From assembly GCA_034336665.1 (NCBI GenBank), contig CM067564.1:47105451-47169450 (forward strand): a DNA stretch of 64,000 bases. The letters run 5' to 3'. Position 1 is the first letter of the stretch. Each line of letters starts with the position of its first letter. Origin of the DNA: Luscinia megarhynchos. Taxonomy: Eukaryota; Chordata; Aves; Passeriformes; Turdidae. Shown here piece after piece: positions 37,715 to 50,765 of the stretch. The translations under genes were made by a program, and so were the position numbers. The notes under the pieces were generated by a model. The model did not search any database, was not told the DNA's origin, and saw only the letters and a program-made list of their open reading frames with translations.

Positions 37715-38456
37715 AGTGTGGCAACTGTGCACACAGCTCCTGTGAAACTTTTGAAATACCCAATATTTCAGAAGTATCCACTAATTATGGCTGCCAATTG
37801 CAGCCCTAATTTTTCAGATTTTTCAGATCCTCTGAAGGATTGATGCTTTCATTGATCTTTAAGAGGAGTGGACAGAGCATCTGAAAATCTGTGAGACAGG
37901 CAGATGAATGTTGATGCAGCAGAGAGAGAGTGTGGAAAGACAATGCTTTGTTTGATATTACTAATTGTTTTGTTTTGGCAATTAAGTATTTTTTGAAGCA
38001 AGCACCTGATTTGGTGAGAGATCAAAGGGGTTTAAGTGTGACCTACTGAAACTAGTTTCTAGCCCTTGCTGCTCATTTTTAAATTAGTTTTTGTTTCAGA
38101 GTAAAACACACAGATAGACTTGGTGGTATGGAAACTATCAATTATCTGTATACAGTGAAATCTCTTTCTGTAAGATGTCATCTTATGTGACAATCTTCTA
38201 AATATATTCTTTTGAATGTTTTAATTATTTTGTGATGTTTTTAAAAATAGCAATGAAAAGGAAAATAATTAGATTGTGATGGAAAACAATTGGAAATACT
38301 TGTTTATAGTTTTATGTTTACCAAAATATGTTCAAAACCAGTTCTTTTGACCATTTAAAAATACTGCTGCTTGTTTGGTCAAGAGGAGTAGAACCCTCTG
38401 TCAAGAACTGTTTGATATCATTATGAGATATTGATTTCAGTGCCTTTTTGTTAAAG

Positions 38457-38470
38457 TAATAATAATAATA
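38457..38470. repeat. (AAT)n short tandem repeat
   Basis: Between four and five AAT units. Confidence 0.85.
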
Positions 38471-39048
38471 CTGTGTTGTTTGCTTCATTTTCTCCCCCAG
38501 CTGAGGAGCAATTACTCTGAAGTTAGGTGGTAGACACAGACTCCAGCAGGAGAGTGTTTGTGTTACTGTGATTATCAGAAACACAGACACTTTATGGAAT
38601 GACCTTAAAAACACTCTGTAGTATTTTGGGCACCTTTAATCCAGACCTTTTCTGCACCAAATGTCTACTTGAAATTCAACCTGACATAGCTCCAAAGACT
38701 TGGGACTCAATTTTCCACACAAAACGAAAATCAATGAAAAAAAATTAGACCTTACAAACTATTTACTTTAAAGGAAGGATGGGGCTTCCAAAATAATTAA
38801 ATCAGCTTATAAAACACACAAGAAGAAAAACAAGACCTAGGATGCCAAAAATTTTGGATGTGTTTTCAGGAACATGAATGGATTTTATGAAAGGTTCATC
38901 CAGGCTGCTGTAACTCCTTCCACAAGGCTTGGCCATCCTGGAATCCACAGCCAGCTACCAGCTCCACCTCTGTGGCTTTTAATATGATCTTTCTCTGTAG
39001 CTGCAGCTCTCAATGCAAAAAAGGAGCAGCAGAAAAGAACATACAAAA

Positions 39049-39096
39049 GAAAGCAAAAAAAAGAAAAAAAAAAGAAAAAAAAAAAAAGAGGAAGAG
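39049..39096. repeat. A-rich purine tract
   Basis: Adenine runs punctuated by single G residues, ending in GAGGAAGAG. It produces lysine-rich open frames on the + strand and phenylalanine-rich ones on the - strand that are not genes. Confidence 0.9.
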
Positions 39097-41658
39097 AACA
39101 GGGCTCTTAACAGTACAGCTTGATTTGATGTTTTGCCTGAATCTTCACAAGTGTAAATATTTGACTGCATTTTTGGTGGTTTTTTTATTCCCCTTCAGGT
39201 AGAGTATTTGTTTACACAGCATAACATTTCCTCCTTCCTCTCTTCTGTTCTTTCACTTCACGAGTGAAAATCTGCAGCTCTTTTGGCAAGGGTTTGAAGA
39301 TAAAAACAGTAGTGAGTGTGAACACTGCTTTGTCTTGCAATTGTATAAATCTTTCTCCTTTCACTAAAGGCTTCCATAGGAAGGAACATTTGAACCTTGA
39401 CCCATTCTTTCACAGCTAATGCCAGAAAGAGCCCAAATGGACCTGGAAAGCTTGGTTAACAAAACCATCAGATTTTTTTAATGTGAACATCCAAGTTTCA
39501 AATGCTTGCTCAGGTGAGACCTTCCTTACAGAGGAGGGCAATTTGGCAGCTGATGCTGGAAGTCTTGCTTGACTACTGTCTCCTTCATTAATCTTAATGA
39601 ATGCTGGGAGCATATATACCAAGAATATTGTCCTCTTTTACATGAGAAAAATAGCACAGAGTTCTATTCCCAAGGGGAAAAAAAAAAAAAAGGCATGCCC
39701 TTCTAGGAATCACATTCATTATTTAATCTTTCATCCAGCCACCATTGCCTCCAGCATGTGTTGTCTCCTACCACGTGCATGTGGTAGAATTGTTCAGGTT
39801 CAGGGATGTCCACCTTCTCTTTACAGGTTTATGTTGTTTGTTTAGCAGACAGCATCAAACTATATGTATGTTCTGTCAGATGTGTAGATGTAGAGATATT
39901 TGGTTATAAAGCTTATCTGATTCTATATGATGGTTGATTTTAAATGCCATAAAAGAAAAAAAAAACAACAAAATCAAACAACCCTAATTTAGCCTTAAAA
40001 AGCCATAAACAAAAGCATGTGTTGTGATTTGGGAGCTTTATACCCCATTTCTGGGATCTTGCACAAAAGAATAGTCACAAAGAAGATTTAACACTGCAAC
40101 ATTCTGACATTAAAAATCTTCCTCTTTCGAGTGATTTTACTGAAGTGAAGTATATAGCTGTAAGATTTAGGAGTAGCTTAATTTAAGAATATTGAAACCT
40201 GATGATTGAGTGAAACAGCTTTTCCTAACGAGTACCTTGCTCCCAAGGTACAGAAGATGACTTGCAATTTTTTTTCTTAATGAAAGTGGAATAGGAGGAA
40301 TTAGGTTTCACAGGCCTGTTTCAGAAGTGCTAATGCAAGAAGCAAATCAGTAATGAAAGTACAAATTTTTTTTTGTCATGTAAAGGGAAAGTTGCTGAAC
40401 CTGTAATGACTGACAAGGGCCGATTTTCACATTACTAACAATTTTCTCTGTGTGTTTTATTATGAAATTATTGGACACTTAAATACCTTAATAAAATTAT
40501 CAGGTTTGAAAGACCAGCATGGAATAGCATGGAAGATGTCATGCTGTCATCTGTGCCATTTCCCATTGAAAAGATTCAATCTTATTCATTTTTTGACTTA
40601 TGAGTAAGGAAAGAGTACTTTTTCTAGAAAAATGTGCAACCACCTCACAATTAGTTGTTCACACCCATGGCTTCTCCAGGACAGAAGGTCAGCTGGGTTG
40701 ATGATTTTTCAATTTGTATTAAATTGATCTACTGCTTGACTTACGGGACAAAAAATGATTCAAGACTGTAATACTTTATTAAATCACACAAGACAGAAAA
40801 AAAACTCACTCATTTGTCAGGAAGCAGATAGAAGATTGTTGTAGAGCAATTGAATAAGTGGAAATTATTTGGGGATGGATTTTGTGGCACCCAAAAATAT
40901 TTCCTTGACGAGCTCCTAAACCCTAGACCTTCTGAATGCTATTAGGAACTTTTAAGTTATATTTAGCTTTGTGTCCCTGAGGTCAACTATCCATGAAATG
41001 CTGTTCTCTGTCTGTGGAGAAGGGAATCCTTGAAAACCAGATTCAATGTCTCCTTGGGTTTTCATACTGAACTAATCCTCTGGGAATTTCATTCTCCTCT
41101 CAGTTCAGCTGTTTTGGTCTTTGGGAATGATTTCATACCATTTGAAGTAATGAATCCAACTTCTGTGATACTGACATACTAGATCCTGCATGATTTTATG
41201 TAAGTGCTTTCTGGGAAGTAGTATGTATGTAGCTAGACTGAAATATGGACAGTGTGGGTTCCCATTAGCTGAAATATCTAAAGAATTTGTTATATTTAGA
41301 ATTTTGTTCACTTATGCTTAACAGAGCTCCACTTTAAGTTAGGGAAAATTGGTTTCATTTTCTCTTGCTACCATTAATAGCTACTAGAGTTGAAAATAAG
41401 GCTTTAAACATATCATTAAGGTACACTTAAGTAACTTGCAACTGACAATTAACTCAGCATGGTAATACATTATCATAACATTTTTCTTTGATAGGTTTGT
41501 CTCTTAAAAGATATGAGGAAAGACAAAGGACAGTTTTGTAAGACTCCCGATTAATTTTTTTTTCTGTTTTAAGATAATCTACATTTTGAAATTTATCAGT
41601 GAAATGTGTTCCCTCATATATGTCCAGAAAACATTTATTTGGTGCTTCATAGAAAGGC

Positions 41659-41780
41659 AGAATCATAGAATGGTTTGTTGTTGTAGGGGACCTTAAAGAT
41701 CATCTAGTTAGTTCCCGAGCCCCTGCCATGGACAAGGACATCTTCCCCCAAACCAGGTTGCTGAAAGCTGGTTTGATGGT
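41659..41780 (-). mobile_element. CR1 LINE 3' fragment, antisense
   Basis: On the + strand: AGAATCATAGAATGGTTTG, GGGGACCTTAAAGATCATC, GAGCCCCTGCCATGGACAAG, ACATCTTCCCCCAAACCAGG and TTGCTGAAAGCTGGTTTGAT. It is an ordered match to the reversed last 120 bases of CR1, cut off abruptly at its 5' side. Confidence 0.92.
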
Positions 41781-44700
41781 AGGCAGCTGTAACAGACTCT
41801 GTCTGGGGGTCTGGGTATTGATGTTTTGTTTCTGAGGGTACAGTGTTCAAGTGGGATGGAGAATTTGCTACGCACTTCATGGATCTTAAAGTTTAGGAGA
41901 TTGCTTCAATAACGAAAGAAAGATACATGCAGAATTCAAATCCACATTCAAGAATGGTTTGCTTTCAGGTTTTATTAAAATCCTCTTCAACAGAAAGCAT
42001 GGTGAGTTCTAGGAAAAAAATCTGATTACCAACATCTCAGTATAACACGCCATATGTTTCCCCTTTCAAGACAATAGTAAAAACCCAGTACTGCACTTCA
42101 ACTGGGAGCACTGTTTGTGCTGATTTTAAAGAATGGAGTTAATGGTGAGTGAGTGTGGAGCAACTTGGCACAGGGACCAAGGACTGGCACCTCCCAAAGC
42201 TGAGCTGGAGTGTTATGGTGACAGCAGCAACTTCAGTGACATCCTCCACGCCTTGCAGAGCAAGGGCATTGACCTTATCCTGTCAAAGTATGTAAAAAGT
42301 GACATGGACAGCACTGGCTTTGTGAAAACTAGACACATTTATCCAGGATGTTTCACTGCATTACCACAGAGTCACTTGCAGAAGAGCAGCTCAAATAGCT
42401 GCTATGTGGTTTTTTGCAGTGAAGCTAGAAATGCGACAAAGGCAACAGTAGTGTGAGTGACTGTTTTTGCAAACTCTCTAAAATCAAACCCACCCAGTGC
42501 CAGGAATGCAAAATCCCATCAGTTCTGCACCCTAGATCTCCTCTCCTGCTTTCTTGTAAATCCACTCTTGAACATATTGGTTTGAAAATTGCACATCTTA
42601 GGGCTCCTAAGCCTGGCAACGGGAGCACTTTGTTTTGTTTTGAACACTTTCACCACACTTAACTCTGCAGAACGTAGAGAAATCAGACTGGTTGCATGCA
42701 TTCTCCTGCAGCTGATAACAGCACAGCATCCAAGCATAGCAATGTCTAGCTCACTCTCCTCTCTTTGCTCCTCAATAATTTCTTGAAAATTCCTTTATAA
42801 TAACCTTATCCAAACCATAAATATGAAAGTCAAATAAGCCCAAAGGAGATTTATCATCCTCTGACTCGGCACTCCTTTTATGATTAATAATGACATTGAT
42901 TCCTTTGGAAATGAAACAAAAATTAATTTAAAGGTTCTGATTGGTTTTAGTATTAGGTAAACTTAACATATTGAATGAGCGTAAAACAATTATCAGTCTT
43001 ATTAACAAAATTAGCTACAGCAAATTTACCAGAAGGAAACTGTTGCTATTTAGCTCCCTAATTATGTCACTATTCTTTGTGACCAAATGATATAATGGAA
43101 ATAATTTGATCTACTGGTGCTGCATAGAGAATTTTCTAGGAGCAGCTGAATATCATAATCTGTTTTGAACGTATGTTTTCCTCCTCTACTTCTGCTTCAG
43201 AAAGTAGAGGTCAAGGGCTTCAAAGAACTTTGCAATGGGCTGAAGTTGAACTGCACTAGGCAGAATATGGAATAGATCCTTTTACTATTATGAAATATTA
43301 GATAACCCTTTCCTTGAGGCCAGAACCTTTTGACTTCTCTAAGTGATCTATGGTGTATGAATTTCAGACTCTGGAAAAGCATAGGATGTCTTTTATCCTG
43401 CCTGGCACTAAGGCCAAGGATTGGACTTTCCATGCTGTGCTGTTCTCTGCCTGTTTCCTTGTGCCTCCAATGCAAGCACACAAACTTGGAAAGTTTTCCT
43501 TTCCAGCCCTGAGAGCTGATAAAAGGGAGAGCAGTGGGATGCCCTCTAGACACAGGCATTTCAGCCCAGGGGGACAGTGACCTGGCCAACCTTGAAGGCC
43601 ACCCGAGCATTGGTGATACAGGGAGCTTGGGGTGCCAGCTCTCATTTATTCTGTGTGAGTGTCCTGTGCTCATGGGTTAGAAGTGCAGTGGGGTAGAAGC
43701 AATGAGAGCTGACGAAGCTGATGAGAGAAGTCATACGTGATCTTGGAAAAGTTCTTGCAAAATGTCTCTACTGGCACTCCTGTACTTCCACCTCAGCAAG
43801 CATTTAAATGGTGGGGTCTCCAAGCATTTCTGTCCTACCAGATCTGTCTACCCTGCCTGGCCTCATCCTGACTGGTCAGGATACAACCCTCACTGTGTGT
43901 GTGTTCTCATTTCTTCCACTTGCCATCTGCCTTCCCTGAATTGCCATCAGTGGGCAACTTGGGTCCAGGCACATTTCCTAGCCCCATACCTCTAACAGCT
44001 GTCCCCATGTCTAAATAGAAACTTTCCCTCTCTCCTTCCCAGTGCTTTATAAACTTCAAAAAGGAGGTTAAGACACTCTGGTACAGTAAGAAACCTGCAG
44101 CATGAAAGTGATCTGTGTATTGTAAAACTGCCTTAGATTGTAATGATGGACTTCAATATGATCAACTCCATTATTAAACCACACAGAAGTGAATGGGAAA
44201 GCTCCTGTGGAATAGAAACCCCTCAAGAACATCCCCTGGCTGCTTGCTTAGTGCTTATGAAGATGCTCTGAACTACGCAACTTGTTTTCTTGCCTACACT
44301 CCGACTTTACATCTTTATGGTTTGTGTCCTCTGGGAAACATATTTATTTTTGTTTCATTATTTAAAGCAAGCCTAATATTGATGACAGGGCTGCTGTGCA
44401 TTAAGACACTGTGCTACCAATACACATCAGCTCATAACTTTTGGTGAGGCTTTCTGCATAATTTATGTCCAAAGGAGAGTATGCTGACACAAAATCGAGG
44501 AATTAACCATGTTTACTGCTGCTTGTGATAATTAGGTCGTTTCATACTGGAAGTACTAAGCAACTGAAGTAAGGTGAGCCTCTGAGTAATTGTTAAATTT
44601 ATAGTCTTCTCTTAAAGAATCAAACATTAAGAACCTGAAATATGTTTTGTAGCCTATTATTTATATAGCATAATCAGAAAACCCAGATGCTGTACATAAG

Positions 44701-47700
44701 ATACTTGGGTGCCATCAGATGGACCAGAGCAAGAACTGGCAAGCAAAAATCATGCCCTCAAAGGATTTGACCAATCATCCTCTAATTGCTCAGTTTTATA
44801 AAGTTTGCTATTGTATTTCTTTAGAGACTGTGTCAGGCCTCAGAAGAAGTTCCATATATCACAATTTTTGATAGTTTCAACACTTTTAATGTGAAAAGAA
44901 AGGGCTTTAAATGAGAAATCAAATCTACACGTGCTTCTATTAACCTCTAGTTTGGCATATTTTAAATCACTGTACGTATTTCTATGTATTTTCTGATCAG
45001 CCATGCTGTGGTATCTGGTTAAAAGCATGTAACAAGTCATATGGCTCAACTTCTCTAAGAAATAAAAAAACAGTGGGTATGGTGTCAATGTGAGAAAGAT
45101 CTAGAAAACTAAACTTAAAGTACCTTGTTCAAAGGCAGGATAGAAAGATGACTTGAGGGGTGAAAAACAACCACATTCCATAAAATCTGTTGTTTTAGGT
45201 GGGAAGCAGAGGCATTTTTTCCTTACTGATGGATTATGGTAAAATTCTAAGAAGCATAAAATCATACTCATGCAGTCCTTAAAGAGGCTTTAGATCCAGG
45301 AGAGCTAAAACATACATATTCTTGCCCAGATAAACTGTAGGAACAGTTAGTCCTTTGCTTTGAAAGGCATTTTTCCATCAGTCACTCACACCTGGTGCTC
45401 CTTCTCAAAATTATTAAACATTACACATCAGAGGTGAGAAAGACGTTCCTATACAACCAAAACATTAATTTTGGTTGCTCATTGTGACATTCCAAAGTGT
45501 TCTTTTCATTTCCTGATTTGTTTCTTTCCCAAATTGGATAATACCTACTCTTCTTTCTGCACCTTCCATAGCAGCTCTCCTTGTTTCCCTCTGGATATCC
45601 TGCAGTGACACGTGAGGGTGCTGGGCTCTTGCTGGGGCTCCCCTGTTAGATGGGAACGTTTGTTGGGTTGTCCTTGAGATGACAAGAGGTGCAACCTTTC
45701 CCTAGACATCTTCCTGCTAGTTTAGGATGCTTTTTCTGAAAGGTGGGTGTTCAGTGACAGATACCTACTGCACAGTTCAGAAATGGCATCCAAAATTAAG
45801 CCATCTGTAGGATATACTAGTGAGCACCCATCTCTGACTCTCATCAGAGCATGGAGGCTTTAAGAGAAGCCATGACTTGGGTTTTGTGGGGTTTTGGTTA
45901 ATATGTTTCCCCATTTGCATCCTTTGATAGGAAAACAGAAACAGTTATTCCCCAAATCCAGATTCAGAAGGGATGGATCTTTTTTCAGTGGTTTCAGAGC
46001 CCGCCATGCTTCAATCTTAACACAGAAATTCCTTTTTACAAATCCAGTTTTTCAGTCCCTGATGCGATGTGATTAAGAATAACAGAGTTCCTGCCTATGT
46101 TACTCCTTCACTTCATTTTCTCAGTTTTATTTATGAGTGAAATGCATTCAAATGCCAAAAATACGTAGCATTTCTGAAGCTGATTGTTATTAATATTGTT
46201 CTGTTTGGGTTTTTATAGCTGTAAACCTTTTTGAAGTGCCTAGCAAAAAGTGAGAGGAGCAGCTTTGGAAGGGGGGAGACAACTTTGAAATCCACAGAGC
46301 AGAAGCTTTAATCTCCAGTTGTGACTGACATCAAACAAAAGTGCAAAAACTCCCTTTGTTCTTGAGCACAAAGGGTGTGTTTGTTGTTTGTTCAGGGTAA
46401 GTGAAAGGCCCCCATAAAGTCCCACTGAAGATGTTTAATGAATCTGGCAGCCTCCAAGCTGTCTCTTCTGCAGCCTAATCCTAGAGACAGACCCATCACA
46501 CATAATTTAACAGAGTGTGACACGACAGTCTCTGCTCAGGAGACACTTTGGAGAGGGAATACTTTTATTACCCAACAGCACAGACCCCTCAGGGTTGGAG
46601 CTGTGGAGCAGAGCTTTTGGTGGTGGTGGCCACACTTTCATCTCTGAATTGAGGGCTATTGCTCAGGTATTGCTTATTAAGATGCTTTGAACTCATAGTT
46701 AAAATCAAGTGAATTGTACTCTCTTTAGTGCAGAGATTTTGGCAGCCTCAGCTTCTAACAGAAGTAAAAGTCAAGAATATCTAAGAAAGGAGGAGGCTTG
46801 CTACCAAAATCAGGTCAAACAGGGACATGGGTATTAGGGAAGGAAGGGAGAAATTGTATCAAAATTGGAACAATAATGGAAAAGACTACAAAAACCAAAT
46901 CAAGCGAATCAACATTCTTAGATGTCAGATCCATTAAGGTTTACCACATATCTGTCATCTTTTATCAGTTTAGTCCTACTTGGTAATTCCTTGGATGAGT
47001 AGAACAGGAATAATCATGATGTGTGTCCTAAACCTCCCTTGTCCTTGCTATGATCTAATGTTTAGAGCCTGAGTGTTGTGGAATTTGGGCTGTTTACTGC
47101 CAGGTCTCATGTCCTGCTGCCAGGCTAAGGATGTTCTGTGTGGCTGGGAGCATGTGGAGCAGCTGGTGTGTGCTTTTATGTTCTGAGAATATATTGTCCA
47201 TGGATAGGACAGAGGGGGATTAAGTCCTCCTTAGACTTGAATGTTCAGGTGGGTGCTTTCATCTTCTCCCAGTTAAATTAGTTTTCAGCCCTGCCTCACT
47301 CTGCATGGGGGCAATCCATTTTCACATTTCTGTGTCACCATTTCTTCTACAAAATGGGCATAACCTTGTATATCTACTTTGGAGTAAACTATGGAGTGGA
47401 GTGTGACATCTCATGGCAGCACCTATGAACACACTGTTTTCTAGGAGAACACGGGTTTTTTTCCTTCGCTTCCTCATGACATCAATCAAATTGTATTTTT
47501 TATCCCCACTGCTGGATGTAAATGCAAAATGCATTTGTAGTGTAGATGCCAGCCACTCCTGGGACTGCTGAGGTTCTCAGCACTATCTGCTGTTGCTGAT
47601 CCCCCTGCCAAATGCTAGCCAGAGCCCCAGAAAACCATCAAACATCAGGTCTGATGACCTGATTCAGACTTGGGACCAAAACAACCTTGGCACCTTGGAA

Positions 47701-48956
47701 CACAACACATAGCCCCTTTCTAAGAGATTCTCAGGCCAGCATCACTGTTTGAAATATTTTTTGTTCTCTCTTAAATTGCAAGAATATTGTAGGATCCATC
47801 TAAAATAGCAGTCCCTGTTTCCCTCCCTTCTTCCCCCACCTGTTATCAAATCAGACGTCCAAAATCAAGTGCCTGTGTGCTCTGCTGACAAGCACAAGGG
47901 GATTAGGGAGTGATGGGTTTAACAAAACTGGCTCAAGGTTTTGTAAAATGCATCTTGGAGCCTGAGCTCTGAACGAGCCATAAAATTCCTCCCATGAGGT
48001 ACAAGTGAGGTTTCTACAAGACTGGATCAGAACTTAATAATGTTTTTTCCTAAGTTATTTTTCTCCTTGCTTTCTAAAAGGTGCCATAAAATCATCTGAC
48101 TTTTTAAGATGCTGTAAGACTAACAATGACTTAATGTAACCATTGTGTAAAAATCACAAATATGTTTTACCACCATCAAAAAGAACTGATTTCTGGGCTG
48201 CATGCAAACCATTTGGGGCAATTAGCGTGTAATTTAATTTGCATTAATCAGCACAAGGTCAGTAAGAAATTAACTTTGGGTGTGGATTTTACATATAACA
48301 GCATTTGAGAAGAAGGGAGGAACTGTTTTTACAGGGTGTTAATTTGGAGCTAAGTGCATTCAGCAAGTTTGTTGGGGCTTGGCCTTGCAGGAGAAAGATG
48401 AATGATGTGGATTTGGGAGCACTGAAAGCACAAAATGATGTGGCAATTTACCAAGCATTTAATGTTGCAGTATATAAACACTTTAACAGACTTCTTGGCA
48501 CTTGTAAAGATCAGAGCACAGGTTTTGCTGAAGCACTGAGCACTCTGCTAGCACTGAAGGGCTGAATGTGGGCAGGGTCCCACAGGGCTGCAGGCACTGA
48601 CCATGGGCTGTGGCAAATTATTCAAGAACACAGCCAGATATCCCAAAAGTGCAGATCTCCCTGCAGCACTCCCTTACTGGAAGGAATTTAGTCAAATTAC
48701 TCATTTTCTTGTGTGCCCCTTCAGGCCTCCAGCCATTCCCTCTGCAGCCATTTCATTTCACAAAATCTCCTGGGGCTGCTGAGATCTCCTGGGCAGCTGA
48801 GCCTGTCAAGTGAGGAACATGGTATGTGTTGAGAGAAACCCACTGCTGATGACACAGAAATTGTATTTGACAAATGTTATCTGAGCATCTGGTTATGGGA
48901 AATGAGATGCTAAGAGGTCTGGTGGTGTTTGGCTATGGTGAGGTGGTACATAAAAT

Positions 48957-48982
48957 ACATATATATATATATAAATGTATAT
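48957..48982. repeat. (AT)n microsatellite
   Basis: Alternating AT for about 16 bases, then ATAAATGTATAT. Confidence 0.9.
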
Positions 48983-49813
48983 GGCTGATCTTATGCCTTT
49001 TTCTTTGAATGAGAAGCATTTATCAGTTGTGTGGTGTGGAAGGTGTCTGAGAGTGAGTCTCTTGTGTTTCCTGTTTTCTCAGAGGGTAATCTCAAGGGTC
49101 TTTGGAGCTGCCCCTTGTCCATCTGTAGCTCACACATCTTTGTTGCAGCAGGGTTAGAAAGAATCAGGGGCAGCACTGCACAGCTTATTTTAAGACAGGC
49201 TGCCATGTCCATGTCTGCAGCCACTGCCTCAATATTATTCCAGAAACAGAATTTTTAGACAAAGTAGACACAGAAGTCTCACATTCAGTTATTTATGCCC
49301 AGCTGAGGTGCTGAGGTTGACCCTAGTTCACCTATACTTCTTGTCTCTTCAGAGGGAGATCCATGGTGAGTTGAACTGGAGCTGAATTGGAAGTTAGAGG
49401 GGATTGATTATGCTTTGGGCTTCTTTGTTAAGTTCCCAAACTGAACTGGTATTTATCAAACCAAAGCATGTCTGAAGGAATTGGCTGCACAAAGACTTTT
49501 GGCATGCAAAGTACACAACTTTGGGACTCAGAATTAGGATCCAGTTTGATCACAAACTGGGATCATATCTTTATGAGACAGCTTAGTTTTTCTTGAGCTT
49601 TTCTCACTCTATGGCTTAGGATACATTTACAACATCCACTGAAAGATTCAAGCTACTGTGCACAGCCCACCTGCCATGGCAAAAAAGCTACTTGTGAGTG
49701 GACTTACCCAACTTCTTGTGTTGCTTCCATTGCTTCAGCGAAGTTTTGGTATCTTGACATTCTATCTCAGCAATATATCCTTAAAAAACTACTCACTAGG
49801 TAACTCCCTCTGG

Positions 49814-49843
49814 AAAAAAAAAAAAAAAAAAAAGAAAAAAAAA
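49814..49843. repeat. A-rich run
   Basis: A20 and A9 are separated by a single G. The run ends about 55 bases before the antisense CR1 copy and is not part of it. Confidence 0.9.
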
Positions 49844-49896
49844 GTATGTTTAATTTTTTAGCTGCAAGACAGACTAATAAAAGCAAATTTGACTTT

Positions 49897-50765
49897 AGAA
49901 TCATAGAATTATAGAGGTTGGAAAAGATCATCAAATCAAAGCACTAACCCAGCACTGCCAAGCCCACACTAAACCATGTCCCCAAATCCCACATCTCTTG
50001 TAAATCCCTCCAGGGATGGTGACTAGTACTTCCCTGGAGAGCCTGATCCAGGGTTTGATAACTCTTTCTGTGAAGTTTTTCCTAATATCCAATCTAAACC
50101 TCCCCTGGTTGTACCTGAGGAGTACAGGTACAGATTTTCTCTTTTCCTGTCCTTGTTTCTTGGGAGAAGAGCCCGACCCCCTGGCTGCACCCCCCTGTTG
50201 TGCAGTGAGAAATTCACCCCTGAGCCTCTTTTTCTCTACAGCAAATACCAGCAGCTCCCTCAGCTGCTCCTCACAGGTGCTCCAGACCCTTCCCCAGCTC
50301 CATTCCCTTCTCCAGCCCCTCAATGTCTTTCTTGCAGCGAGACTGATCCCAGGATTCAGGTATGCCCTCACCAGTGCTGAGCACAAGGGGACAATCATTT
50401 CCCTGGTCCTGCTGGCCACACCATTGCTGACACAGACCAGGATGCCCCTGGCCTTTTTGGCCACCTGGGCACATTCCAGCTCATGTTCAGCCACTGTCAA
50501 ACAGCAAACCCAGGTGCTTTTCCACTGGGCAGCTTTCCAGCCCCTCTTCCCCAAGTCTGTGGCCCTGCGTGGGCTGTTGTGACCCAAGGACAGGATTCTG
50601 CACTTTGCCTTTTCAAATCTCATACAATTGTCCTCAGGTCACCAATCCAGCCTGTCCAGGCTCTGCCTTTCTACCCTCCAGCAGATCAACACTCCCACCC
50701 AACTCAGCATCACCTGTGAAATTACTGAGAGTGCATTCCATCCCCACATAAATATCTTTGATAAA
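49897..50765 (-). mobile_element. CR1 LINE fragment, antisense, best-preserved copy
   Basis: The + strand begins with AGAATCATAGAATTATAGAGG, the reversed CR1 terminus. The copy reaches back through the 3' UTR into the C-terminal reverse transcriptase region. Translation of the complement from 50623 starts MRFEKAKC, the CR1 'F-KAKC' motif, and later shows the phrases CAQVAKKARGILVCVSNG and VASRTREMIVPLCSALVR. These are hallmarks of the thumb/C-terminal part of CR1 ORF2. The frame stays open for 230 codons, well into sequence that is normally 3' UTR, so its distal part is not expected to be meaningful protein. The copy lacks ORF1, the endonuclease and the catalytic reverse transcriptase motifs, so it cannot move by itself. 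Confidence 0.96.

Larger units (their letters stand above)
36546..41658. other. Unique noncoding sequence with A-rich tracts
   Basis: No recognised gene or CR1 copy. It contains a TA repeat at 37123, an 18-bp tandem duplication at 37181-37216, A-rich tracts at 37681, 39049 and 39678, and a (TAA)n repeat at 38457. Confidence 0.55.
41781..49896. other. Unique noncoding sequence
   Basis: No recognised gene or CR1 copy in about 8 kb. Two open frames look somewhat protein-like but match nothing I know: 107 codons at 42133-42456 and 86 codons at 48305-48565, both +. The tract 42840-43020 is strongly AT-rich with several TTAAT/ATTAA cores and no repeats, a possible conserved noncoding element. An AT repeat lies at 48957-48982 and an A-rich run at 49814-49843. 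Confidence 0.5.

Noticed and set aside
25056..39691. Several A runs as possible tails of processed pseudogenes
   Set aside because: No polyadenylation signal plus gene-like body or flanking duplication was recognised beside them.
43170..43250. Acceptor-like tract ending in TTCAG at about 43200
   Set aside because: No consensus donor follows within a normal exon length.
50016..50582. 188-codon open frame on the + strand
   Set aside because: It is the antisense shadow of the CR1 reverse-transcriptase and 3' UTR sequence on the - strand.
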